From Paragordius varius (taxonomy: Eukaryota > Nematomorpha), in the NCBI GenBank assembly GCA_964247055.1, contig OZ176052.1, forward strand, positions 13,950,001-14,014,000: 64,000 nucleotides of DNA. Direction: 5' to 3'. Positions 51,765 to 64,000 of this stretch are shown one piece after another. The translations under genes and the position numbers were made by a program. Position 1 is the first letter of the stretch. Every line of letters begins with the position of its first letter. The notes under the pieces were generated by a model. The model was not told where the DNA came from. It saw only the letters and a program-made list of their open reading frames with translations, and did not search any database.

Positions 51765-53860
51765 TAGTCCGATCCCCAAAATATTTGGGGTGATGATGGA
51801 ACTACCATAGGGCTACCCAAAAAAAATTATAGTGACATCACCTGATCAAATTTGGATTTTAGGTAGCCATTTTTATTTTTAAAATCGTATAAAATAAATT
51901 TTTTAAATATTTAAAAAATTCATAAAAATTACATTTATAGTCCGATCCCCAAAATATTTGGGGTGATGATGGAACAACCATAGGGCTACGCAAAAAAAAT
52001 TATGGCGACATCACCTGATCAAATTTGGATTTTAGGTAGCCATTTTTATTTTTAAAATCGTATAAAATAAATTTTTTAAATATTTAAAAAATTCATAAAA
52101 ATTACATTTATACTCCGATCTCGACAATATTTGGGGTGATGATGGAACTACCATAGGGCTACCCAAAAAAAATTATAGTGACATCACCTGATCAAATTTG
52201 GATTTTAGGTAGCCATTTTTATTTTTAAAATCGTATAAAATAAATTTTTTAAATATTTAAAAAATTCATAAAAATTACATTTATAGTCCGATCCCCAAAA
52301 TATTTGGGGTGATGATGGAACAACCATAGGGCTACGCAAAAAAAATTATGGCGACATCACCTGATCAAATTTGGATTTTAGGTAGCCATTTTTATTTTTA
52401 AAATCGTATAACATTTATACTCCGATCTCGACAATATTTGGGGTGATGATGGAACTACCATAGGGCTACCCAAAAAAAATTATAGTGACATCACCTGATC
52501 AAATTTGGATTTTAGGTAGCCATTTTTATTTTTAAAATCGTATAAAATAAATTTTTTAAATATTTAAAAAATTCATAAAAATTACATTTATAGTCCGATC
52601 CCCAAAATATTTGGGGTGATGATGGAACAACCATAGGGCTACGCAAAATAAATTATGGCGACATCACCTGATCAAATTTGGATTTTAGGTAGCCATTTTT
52701 ATTATTAAAATCGTATAAAATAAATTTTTTAAATGTTTAAAAAATTCATAAAAATTACATTTTTAGTCCGATCCCCAAAATATTTGGGGTGATGATGGAA
52801 TTACCATAGAGCTACCCAAAAAAAATTATGGTGACATCACCTGATCAAATTTGGATTTTAGGTAGCCATTTTTATTTTTAATATCGTATAAAATAAATTT
52901 TTTAAATATTTAAAAATTCATAAAAATTACATTTATACTCCGATCTCGACAATATTTGGGGTGATGATGGAACTACCATAGGGCTACCCAAAAAAAATTA
53001 TAGTGACATCACCTGATCAAATTTGGATTTTAGGTAGCCATTTTTATTTTTAAAATCGTATAAAATAAATTTTTTAAATATTTAAAAAATTCATAAAAAT
53101 TACATTTATAGTCCGATCTCGAAAATATTTGGGGTGATGATGGAACTACCATAGGGCTACCCAATATAAATTATAGTGACATCACCTGATCAAATTTAGA
53201 TTTTAGGTAGCCATTTTTATTTTTAAAATCGTATAAAATAAATTTTTTAAATATTTAAAAAATTCAAAAAAATTGCATTTATACTCCGATCTCGAAAATA
53301 TTTGGGGTGATGATGGAACTAGCATAGGGCTACCCAAAAAAAATTATGGCGACATCACCTGATCAAATTTGGATTTTAGGTAGCCATTTTTATTTTTAAA
53401 ATCGTATAAAATAAATTTTTAAATATTTAAAAAATTCATAAAAATTACATTTATACTCCGATCTCGAAAATATTTGGGGTGATGATGGAACTACCATAGG
53501 GCTACCCAAAAAAAATTATGGCGACATCACCTGATCAAATTTGGATTTTAGGTAGCCATTTTTATTTTTAAAATCGTATAAAATAAATTTTTTAAATATT
53601 TAAAAAATTCATAAAAATTACATTTATAGTCCGATCCCCAAAATATTTGGGGTGATGATGGAACAACCATAGGGCTACGCAAAATAAATTATGGCGACAT
53701 CACCTGATCAAATTTGGATTTTAGGTAGCCATTTTTATTTTTAAAATCGTATAAAATAAATTTTTTAAATGTTTAAAAAATTCATAAAAATTACATTTTT
53801 AGTCCGATCCCCAAAATATTTGGGGTGATGATGGAATTACCATAGAGCTACCCAAAAAAA
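51121..53860 (+). repeat. Array segment repeated at about 56612-59351 (offset 5,491 bp)
   Basis: Markers at ctacgcaaaaaca (51121 and 56612), the shortened monomer (52411 and 57902), agagctaccc (about 52809 and 58300) and attgcattt (53272 and 58763) all show an offset of 5,491 bp. That is 32 monomers less 39 bp, since one shortened monomer lies in between. Confidence 0.88.
52395..52430 (+). repeat. Monomer shortened by 39 bp (AT core lost), first copy
   Basis: The unit reads cgtataacatttatactcc where others have cgtata, then 39 AT-rich bases, then acatttatactcc. The lost stretch contains the whole 24-bp palindrome. The unit is about 134 bp long. Confidence 0.9.
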
Positions 53861-56010
53861 ATTATGGTGACATCACCTGATCAAATTTGGATTTTAGGTA
53901 GCCATTTTTATTTTTAATATCGTATAAAATAAATTTTTTAAATATTTAAAAATTCATAAAAATTACATTTATACTCCGATCTCGACAATATTTGGGGTGA
54001 TGATGGAACTACCATAGGGCTACCCAAAAAAAATTATAGTGACATCACCTGATCAAATTTGGATTTTAGGTAGCCATTTTTATTTTTAAAATCGTATAAA
54101 ATAAATTTTTTAAATATTTAAAAAATTCATAAAAATTACATTTATAGTCCGATCTCGAAAATATTTGGGGTGATGATGGAACTACCATAGGGCTACCCAA
54201 TATAAATTATAGTGACATCACCTGATCAAATTTAGATTTTAGGTAGCCATTTTTATTTTTAAAATCGTATAAAATAAATTTTTTAAATATTTAAAAAATT
54301 CAAAAAAATTACATTTATACTCCGATCTCGAAAATATTTGGGGTGATGATGGAACTAGCATAGGGCTACCCAAAAAAAATTATGGCGACATCACCTGATC
54401 AAATTTGGATTTTAGGTAGCCATTTTTATTTTTAAAATCGTATAAAATAAATTTTTAAATATTTAAAAAATTCATAAAAATTACATTTATACTCCGATCT
54501 CGAAAATATTTGGGGTGATGATGGAACTACCATAGGGCTACCCAAAAAAATTTATGGCGACATCACCTGATCAAATTTGGATTTTAGGTAGCCATTTTTA
54601 TTTTTAAAATCGTATAAAATAAATTTTTTAAATGTTTAAAAAATTCATAAAAATTACATTTTTAGTCCGATCCCCAAAATATTTGGGGTGATGATGGAAC
54701 TACCATAGGGCTACCCAAAAAAAATTATAGTGACATCACCTGATCAAATTTGGATTTTAGGTAGCCACTTTTATTTTTAAAATCGTATAAAATAAATTTT
54801 TTAAATATTTAAATAATTCATAAAAATTACATTTATAGTCCGATCCCCAAAATATTTGGGGTGATGATGGAACAACCATAGGGCTACGCAAAAAAAATTA
54901 TGGCGACATCACCTGATCAAATTTGGATTTTAGGTAGCCATTTTTATTTTTAAAATCGTATAAAATAAATTTTTTAAATATTTAAAAAATTCATAAAAAT
55001 TACATTTATAGTCCGATCCCCAAAATATTTGGGGTGATGATGGAACAACCATAGGGCTACGCAAAATAAATTATGGCGACATCACCTGATCAAATTTGGA
55101 TTTTAGGTAGCCATTTTTATTTTTAAAATCGTATAAAATAAATTTTTTAAATATTTAAAAAATTCAAAAAAATTACATTTATACTCCGATCTCGAAAATA
55201 TTTGGGGTGATGATGGAACTACCATAGGGCTACCCAAAAAAAATTATGGCGACGTCACCTGATCAAATTTGAATTTTAGGTAGCCATTTTTATTTTTAAA
55301 ATCGTATAAAATAAATTTTTTAAATGTTTAAAAAATTCATAAAAATTACATTTTTAGTCCGATCCCCAAAATATTTGGGGTGATGATGGAATTACCATAG
55401 GGCTACCCAAAAAAAATTATGGTGACATCACCTGATCAAATTTGGATTTTAGGTAGCCATTTTTATTTTTAATATCGTATAAAATAAATTTTTTAAATAT
55501 TTAAAAATTCATAAAAATTACATTTATACTCCGATCTCGAAAATATTTGGGGTGATGATGGAACAACCATAGGGCTACGCAAAATAAATTATGGCGACAT
55601 AACCTGATCAAATTTGGATTTTAGGTAGCCATTTTTATTTTTAAAATCGTATAAAATAAATTTTTTAAATATTTAAAAAATTCAAAAAAATTACATTTAT
55701 ACTCCGATCTCGAAAATATTTGGGGTGATGATGGAACTACCATAGGGCTACCCAAAAAAAATTATGGCGACATCACCTGATCAAATTTGGATTTTAGGTA
55801 GCCATTTTTATTTTAAAATCGTATTAAATAAATTTTTTAAATGTTTAAAAAATTCATAAAAATTACATTTTTAGTCCGATCCCCAAAATATTTGGGGTGA
55901 TGATGGAATAACCATAGGGCTACCCAAAAAAAATTATGGTGACATCACCTGATCGAATTTGGATTTTAGGTAGCCATTTTTATTTTTAATATCGTATAAA
56001 ATAAATTTTT
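53270..56010 (+). repeat. Array segment repeated at about 61005-63745 (offset 7,735 bp)
   Basis: The markers attgcattt (53272 and 61007), agagctaccc, cccaaaaaaattt (54541 and 62276), gccactttta (near 54765 and 62500), gacgtcacct (55251 and 62986) and gacataacct (55596 and 63331) share an offset of 7,735 bp. That is 45 monomers less the 39 bp missing from one unit. Confidence 0.88.
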
Positions 56011-57885
56011 TAAATATTTAAAAAATTCATAAAAATTACATTTATAGTCCGATCCCCAAAATATTTGGGGTGATGATGGAACAACCATAGGGCTACGCAA
56101 AAACAATTATGGCGACATCACCTGATCAAATTTGGATTTTAGGTAGCCATTTTTATTTTTAAAATCGTATAAAATAAATTTTTTAAATATTTAAATAATT
56201 CATAAAAATTACATTTATAGTCCGATCTCGACAATATTTGGGGTGATGATGGAACTACCATAGGGCTACCCAAAAAAAATTATGGCGACATCACCTGATC
56301 AAATTTGGATTTTAGGTAGCCATTTTTATTTTTAAAATCGTATAAAATAAATTTTTTAAATATTTAAAAAATTCATAAAAATTACATTTATACTCCGATC
56401 TCGACAATATTTGGGGTGATGATGGAACTACCATAGGGCTACCCAAAAAAAATTATAGTGACATCACCTGATCAAATTTGGATTTTAGGTAGCCATTTTT
56501 ATTTTTAAAATCGTATAAAATAAATTTTTTAAATATTTAAAAAATTCATAAAAATTACATTTATAGTCCGATCCCCAAAATATTTGGGGTGATGATGGAA
56601 CAACCATAGGGCTACGCAAAAACAATTATGGCGACATCACCTGATCAAATTTGGATTTTAGGTAGCCATTTTTATTTTTAAAATCGTATAAAATAAATTT
56701 TTTAAATATTTAAAAAATTCATAAAAATTACATTTATACTCCGATCTCGACAATATTTGGGGTGATGATGGAACTACCATAGGGCTACCCAAAAAAAATT
56801 ATGGCGACATCACCTGATCAAATTTGGATTTTAGGTAGCCATTTTTATTTTTAAAATCGTATAAAATAAATTTTTTAAATATTTAAAAAATTCATAAAAA
56901 TTACATTTATAGTCCGATCCCCAAAATATTTGGGGTGATGATGGAACAACCATAGGGCTACGCAAAATAAATTATGGCGACATCACCTGATCAAATTTGG
57001 ATTTTAGGTAGCCATTTTTATTTTTAAAATCGTATAAAATAAATTTTTTAAATATTTAAAAAATTCAAAAAAATTACATTTATACTCCGATCTCGAAAAT
57101 ATTTGGGGTGATGATGGAACTACCATAGGGCTACCCAAAAAAAATTATGGCGACATCACCTGATCAAATTTGGATTTTAGGTAGCCATTTTTATTTTTAA
57201 AATCGTATAAAATAAATTTTTTAAATGTTTAAAAAATTCATAAAAATTACATTTTTAGTCCGATCCCCAAAATATTTGGGGTGATGATGGAACTACCATA
57301 GGGCTACCCAAAAAAAATTATAGTGACATCACCTGATCAAATTTGGATTTTAGGTAGCCATTTTTATTTTTAAAATCGTATAAAATAAATTTTTTAAATA
57401 TTTAAAAAATTCATAAAAATTACATTTATAGTCCGATCCCCAAAATATTTGGGGTGATGATGGAACAACCATAGGGCTACGCAAAAAAAATTATGGCGAC
57501 ATCACCTGATCAAATTTGGATTTTAGGTAGCCATTTTTATTTTTAAAATCGTATAAAATAAATTTTTTAAATATTTAAAAAATTCATAAAAATTACATTT
57601 ATACTCCGATCTCGACAATATTTGGGGTGATGATGGAACTACCATAGGGCTACCCAAAAAAAATTATAGTGACATCACCTGATCAAATTTGGATTTTAGG
57701 TAGCCATTTTTATTTTTAAAATCGTATAAAATAAATTTTTTAAATATTTAAAAAATTCATAAAAATTACATTTATAGTCCGATCCCCAAAATATTTGGGG
57801 TGATGATGGAACAACCATAGGGCTACGCAAAAAAAATTATGGCGACATCACCTGATCAAATTTGGATTTTAGGTAGCCATTTTTA

Positions 57886-57921
57886 TTTTTAAAATCGTAT
57901 AACATTTATACTCCGATCTCG
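57886..57921 (+). repeat. Monomer shortened by 39 bp, second copy
   Basis: This has the same junction (cgtataacatttatactcc) as at 52411. It lies within the 5,491-bp-offset duplicate, so it was copied along with its surroundings. Confidence 0.9.
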
Positions 57922-60900
57922 ACAATATTTGGGGTGATGATGGAACTACCATAGGGCTACCCAAAAAAAATTATAGTGACATCACCTGATCAAATTTGGA
58001 TTTTAGGTAGCCATTTTTATTTTTAAAATCGTATAAAATAAATTTTTTAAATATTTAAAAAATTCATAAAAATTACATTTATAGTCCGATCCCCAAAATA
58101 TTTGGGGTGATGATGGAACAACCATAGGGCTACGCAAAATAAATTATGGCGACATCACCTGATCAAATTTGGATTTTAGGTAGCCATTTTTATTATTAAA
58201 ATCGTATAAAATAAATTTTTTAAATGTTTAAAAAATTCATAAAAATTACATTTTTAGTCCGATCCCCAAAATATTTGGGGTGATGATGGAATTACCATAG
58301 AGCTACCCAAAAAAAATTATGGTGACATCACCTGATCAAATTTGGATTTTAGGTAGCCATTTTTATTTTTAATATCGTATAAAATAAATTTTTTAAATAT
58401 TTAAAAATTCATAAAAATTACATTTTAACTCCGATCTCGACAATATTTGGGGTGATGATGGAACTACCATAGGGCTACCCAAAAAAAATTATAGTGACAT
58501 CACCTGATCAAATTTGGATTTTAGGTAGCCATTTTTATTTTTAAAATCGTATAAAATAAATTTTTTAAATATTTAAAAAATTCATAAAAATTACATTTAT
58601 AGTCCGATCTCGAAAATATTTGGGGTGATGATGGAACTACCATAGGGCTACCCAATATAAATTATAGTGACATCACCTGATCAAATTTAGATTTTAGGTA
58701 GCCATTTTTATTTTTAAAATCGTATAAAATAAATTTTTTAAATATTTAAAAAATTCAAAAAAATTGCATTTATACTCCGATCTCGAAAATATTTGGGGTG
58801 ATGATGGAACTAGCATAGGGCTACCCAAAAAAAATTATGGCGACATCACCTGATCAAATTTGGATTTTAGGTAGCCATTTTTATTTTTAAAATCGTATAA
58901 AATAAATTTTTAAATATTTAAAAAATTCATAAAAATTACATTTATACTCCGATCTCGAAAATATTTGGGGTGATGATGGAACTACCATAGGGCTACCCAA
59001 AAAAAATTATGGCGACATCACCTGATCAAATTTGGATTTTAGGTAGCCATTTTTATTTTTAAAATCGTATAAAATAAATTTTTTAAATATTTAAAAAATT
59101 CATAAAAATTACATTTATAGTCCGATCCCCAAAATATTTGGGGTGATGATGGAACAACCATAGGGCTACGCAAAATAAATTATGGCGACATCACCTGATC
59201 AAATTTGGATTTTAGGTAGCCATTTTTATTTTTAAAATCGTATAAAATAAATTTTTTAAATGTTTAAAAAATTCATAAAAATTACATTTTTAGTCCGATC
59301 CCCAAAATATTTGGGGTGATGATGGAATTACCATAGAGCTACCCAAAAAAAATTATGGTGACATCACCTGATCAAATTTGGATTTTAGGTAGCCATTTTT
59401 ATTTTAAAATCGTATAAAATAAATTTTTTAAATGTTTAAAAAATTCATAAAAATTACATTTTTAGTCCGATCCCCAAAATATTTGGGGTGATGATGGAAT
59501 AACCATAGGGCTACCCAAAAAAAATTATGGTGACATCACCTGATCGAATTTGGATTTTAGGTAGCCATTTTTATTTTTAATATCGTATAAAATAAATTTT
59601 TTAAATATTTAAAAAATTCATAAAAATTACATTTATAGTCCGATCCCCAAAATATTTGGGGTGATGATGGAACAACCATAGGGCTACGCAAAATAAATTA
59701 TGGCGACATCACCTGATCAAATTTGGATTTTAGGTAGCCATTTTTATTTTTAAAATCGTATAAAATAAATTTTTTAAATGTTTAAAAAATTCATAAAAAT
59801 TACATTTTTAGTCCGATCCCCAAAATATTTGGGGTGATGATGGAATTACCATAGAGCTACCCAAAAAAAATTATGGTGACATCACCTGATCAAATTTGGA
59901 TTTTAGGTAGCCATTTTTATTTTTAATATCGTATAAAATAAATTTTTTAAATATTTAAAAATTCATAAAAATTACATTTATACTCCGATCTCGACAATAT
60001 TTGGGGTGATGATGGAACTACCATAGGGCTACCCAAAAAAAATTATAGTGACATCACCTGATCAAATTTGGATTTTAGGTAGCCATTTTTATTTTTAAAA
60101 TCGTATAAAATAAATTTTTTAAATATTTAAAAAATTCATAAAAATTACATTTATAGTCCGATCTCGAAAATATTTGGGGTGATGATGGAACTACCATAGG
60201 GCTACCCAATATAAATTATAGTGACATCACCTGATCAAATTTAGATTTTAGGTAGCCATTTTTATTTTTAAAATCGTATAAAATAAATTTTTTAAATATT
60301 TAAAAAATTCAAAAAAATTACATTTATACTCCGATCTCGAAAATATTTGGGGTGATGATGGAACTAGCATAGGGCTACCCAAAAAAAATTATGGCGACAT
60401 CACCTGATCAAATTTGGATTTTAGGTAGCCATTTTTATTTTTAAAATCGTATAAAATAAATTTTTAAATATTTAAAAAATTCATAAAAATTACATTTATA
60501 CTCCGATCTCGAAAATATTTGGGGTGATGATGGAACTACCATAGGGCTACCCAAAAAAATTTATGGCGACATCACCTGATCAAATTTGGATTTTAGGTAG
60601 CCATTTTTATTTTTAATATCGTATAAAATAAATTTTTTAAATATTTAAAAATTCATAAAAATTACATTTATACTCCGATCTCGACAATATTTGGGGTGAT
60701 GATGGAACTACCATAGGGCTACCCAAAAAAAATTATAGTGACATCACCTGATCAAATTTGGATTTTAGGTAGCCATTTTTATTTTTAAAATCGTATAAAA
60801 TAAATTTTTTAAATATTTAAAAAATTCATAAAAATTACATTTATAGTCCGATCTCGAAAATATTTGGGGTGATGATGGAACTACCATAGGGCTACCCAAT

Positions 60901-63900
60901 ATAAATTATAGTGACATCACCTGATCAAATTTAGATTTTAGGTAGCCATTTTTATTTTTAAAATCGTATAAAATAAATTTTTTAAATATTTAAAAAATTC
61001 AAAAAAATTGCATTTATACTCCGATCTCGAAAATATTTGGGGTGATGATGGAACTAGCATAGGGCTACCCAAAAAAAATTATGGCGACATCACCTGATCA
61101 AATTTGGATTTTAGGTAGCCATTTTTATTTTTAAAATCGTATAAAATAAATTTTTAAATATTTAAAAAATTCATAAAAATTACATTTATACTCCGATCTC
61201 GAAAATATTTGGGGTGATGATGGAACTACCATAGGGCTACCCAAAAAAAATTATGGCGACATCACCTGATCAAATTTGGATTTTAGGTAGCCATTTTTAT
61301 TTTTAAAATCGTATAAAATAAATTTTTTAAATATTTAAAAAATTCATAAAAATTACATTTATAGTCCGATCCCCAAAATATTTGGGGTGATGATGGAACA
61401 ACCATAGGGCTACGCAAAATAAATTATGGCGACATCACCTGATCAAATTTGGATTTTAGGTAGCCATTTTTATTTTTAAAATCGTATAAAATAAATTTTT
61501 TAAATGTTTAAAAAATTCATAAAAATTACATTTTTAGTCCGATCCCCAAAATATTTGGGGTGATGATGGAATTACCATAGAGCTACCCAAAAAAAATTAT
61601 GGTGACATCACCTGATCAAATTTGGATTTTAGGTAGCCATTTTTATTTTTAATATCGTATAAAATAAATTTTTTAAATATTTAAAAATTCATAAAAATTA
61701 CATTTATACTCCGATCTCGACAATATTTGGGGTGATGATGGAACTACCATAGGGCTACCCAAAAAAAATTATAGTGACATCACCTGATCAAATTTGGATT
61801 TTAGGTAGCCATTTTTATTTTTAAAATCGTATAAAATAAATTTTTTAAATATTTAAAAAATTCATAAAAATTACATTTATAGTCCGATCTCGAAAATATT
61901 TGGGGTGATGATGGAACTACCATAGGGCTACCCAATATAAATTATAGTGACATCACCTGATCAAATTTAGATTTTAGGTAGCCATTTTTATTTTTAAAAT
62001 CGTATAAAATAAATTTTTTAAATATTTAAAAAATTCAAAAAAATTACATTTATACTCCGATCTCGAAAATATTTGGGGTGATGATGGAACTAGCATAGGG
62101 CTACCCAAAAAAAATTATGGCGACATCACCTGATCAAATTTGGATTTTAGGTAGCCATTTTTATTTTTAAAATCGTATAAAATAAATTTTTAAATATTTA
62201 AAAAATTCATAAAAATTACATTTATACTCCGATCTCGAAAATATTTGGGGTGATGATGGAACTACCATAGGGCTACCCAAAAAAATTTATGGCGACATCA
62301 CCTGATCAAATTTGGATTTTAGGTAGCCATTTTTATTTTTAAAATCGTATAAAATAAATTTTTTAAATGTTTAAAAAATTCATAAAAATTACATTTTTAG
62401 TCCGATCCCCAAAATATTTGGGGTGATGATGGAACTACCATAGGGCTACCCAAAAAAAATTATAGTGACATCACCTGATCAAATTTGGATTTTAGGTAGC
62501 CACTTTTATTTTTAAAATCGTATAAAATAAATTTTTTAAATATTTAAATAATTCATAAAAATTACATTTATAGTCCGATCCCCAAAATATTTGGGGTGAT
62601 GATGGAACAACCATAGGGCTACGCAAAAAAAATTATGGCGACATCACCTGATCAAATTTGGATTTTAGGTAGCCATTTTTATTTTTAAAATCGTATAAAA
62701 TAAATTTTTTAAATATTTAAAAAATTCATAAAAATTACATTTATAGTCCGATCCCCAAAATATTTGGGGTGATGATGGAACAACCATAGGGCTACGCAAA
62801 ATAAATTATGGCGACATCACCTGATCAAATTTGGATTTTAGGTAGCCATTTTTATTTTTAAAATCGTATAAAATAAATTTTTTAAATATTTAAAAAATTC
62901 AAAAAAATTACATTTATACTCCGATCTCGAAAATATTTGGGGTGATGATGGAACTACCATAGGGCTACCCAAAAAAAATTATGGCGACGTCACCTGATCA
63001 AATTTGATTTTTAGGTAGCCATTTTTATTTTTAAAATCGTATAAAATAAATTTTTTAAATGTTTAAAAAATTCATAAAAATTACATTTTTAGTCCGATCC
63101 CCAAAATATTTGGGGTGATGATGGAATTACCATAGGGCTACCCAAAAAAAATTATGGTGACATCACCTGATCAAATTTGGATTTTAGGTAGCCATTTTTA
63201 TTTTTAATATCGTATAAAATAAATTTTTTAAATATTTAAAAATTCATAAAAATTACATTTATACTCCGATCTCGAAAATATTTGGGGTGATGATGGAACA
63301 ACCATAGGGCTACGCAAAATAAATTATGGCGACATAACCTGATCAAATTTGGATTTTAGGTAGCCATTTTTATTTTTAAAATCGTATAAAATAAATTTTT
63401 TAAATATTTAAAAAATTCAAAAAAATTACATTTATACTCCGATCTCGAAAATATTTGGGGTGATGATGGAACTACCATAGGGCTACCCAAAAAAAATTAT
63501 GGCGACATCACCTGATCAAATTTGGATTTTAGGTAGCCATTTTTATTTTAAAATCGTATAAAATAAATTTTTTAAATGTTTAAAAAATTCATAAAAATTA
63601 CATTTTTAGTCCGATCCCCAAAATATTTGGGGTGATGATGGAATAACCATAGGGCTACCCAAAAAAAATTATGGTGACATCACCTGATCGAATTTGGATT
63701 TTAGGTAGCCATTTTTATTTTTAATATCGTATAAAATAAATTTTTTAAATATTTAAAAATTCATAAAAATTACATTTATACTCCGATCTCGAAAATATTT
63801 GGGGTGATGATGGAACTACCATAGGGCTACCCAAAAAAAATTATAGTGACATCACCTGATCAAATTTGGATTTTAGGTAGCCATTTTTATTTTTAAAATC

Positions 63901-64000
63901 GTATAAAATAAATTTTTTAAATATTTAAAAAATTCATAAAAATTACATTTATACTCCGATCTCGACAATATTTGGGGTGATGATGGAACTACCATAGGGC

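Larger units (their letters stand above)
30618..64000 (+). repeat. Satellite DNA array, right block (same monomer family)
   Basis: About 193 further monomers lie in the same orientation as the left block. The array resumes at ggtagccattt, exactly where the left block was cut, so the two blocks were one array before the retroelement landed. This block carries a monomer type with tttttagtcc before gatcccc (for example 42950, 45195, 47271, 49345, 61530) that I did not see in the left block. It also has many units with aacaacc plus ctacgc. No gene, RNA or foreign insertion is visible. The array runs off the window end. Confidence 0.98.

Noticed and set aside
55251-55260. gacgtcacct read as a cAMP-response element
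   Set aside because: It is a single-base variant of the satellite box and occurs in only two copies that are duplicates of each other. Chance is sufficient.
1-64000. A matching CENP-B box
   Set aside because: No stretch of the monomer fits the primate CENP-B box pattern (ttcg...gggа-type core), so no such claim is made; the conserved box here is a different sequence.

Overview
This window is eukaryotic satellite DNA, very probably from an animal and perhaps an arthropod. It is a head-to-tail tandem array of a 172-173 bp AT-rich monomer that runs off both ends of the window. One LTR retrotransposon of the Ty3/Gypsy type interrupts it. I estimate about 340 monomers, from array length divided by unit length, all in the same orientation. 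I see no host protein gene, tRNA, rRNA, CRISPR array or bacterial feature. The animal assignment rests only on the satellite architecture and the style of the retroelement proteins, which resemble the Mag clade of Ty3/Gypsy elements. The species is not determined.

Layout: 1-25945 is the left satellite block, about 150 monomers. The retrotransposon is at 25946-30617, with LTRs of 317 and 316 bp, flanked by a perfect 5-bp target duplication (ggtag). The right satellite block is 30618-64000, about 193 monomers, and it resumes in phase inside the same monomer that was split.

The array is hierarchical. Monomers fall into two main classes, tactccgatctcg and tagtccgatcccc, with further linked diagnostic sites. 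They are arranged into higher-order units. Two different 7-monomer units of the same length, 1,210 bp, occur: one in the left block (three units at 9295-17405) and another in the right block (46061-51764). Larger blocks were copied again, always by whole numbers of monomers. Offsets I measured are 1,382, 2,763, 3,106, 3,450, 4,318, 4,839, 5,491, 5,703 and 7,735 bp. The 3,106-bp case is a back-to-back tandem duplication at about 9000-15270. This pattern is expected from repeated unequal exchange or amplification.

Most full-length monomers carry dyad symmetries: a 24-bp perfect palindrome in the AT core, a TATAAAATA string, and short inverted repeats in the less AT-rich part. In class-2 monomers there is a 7-bp hairpin stem, and in three copies both arms of that stem have changed in a complementary way. 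A centromeric or pericentromeric origin is a reasonable inference but is not shown by sequence alone.

The retroelement carries gag with two zinc knuckles, protease, reverse transcriptase, RNase H and integrase. Its LTRs differ only in one short A-rich tract, so it is young. It looks nearly whole, with about one break in its coding frame. I found no new protein-based system. The most interesting content is the layered satellite organisation and its symmetric sequence motifs.
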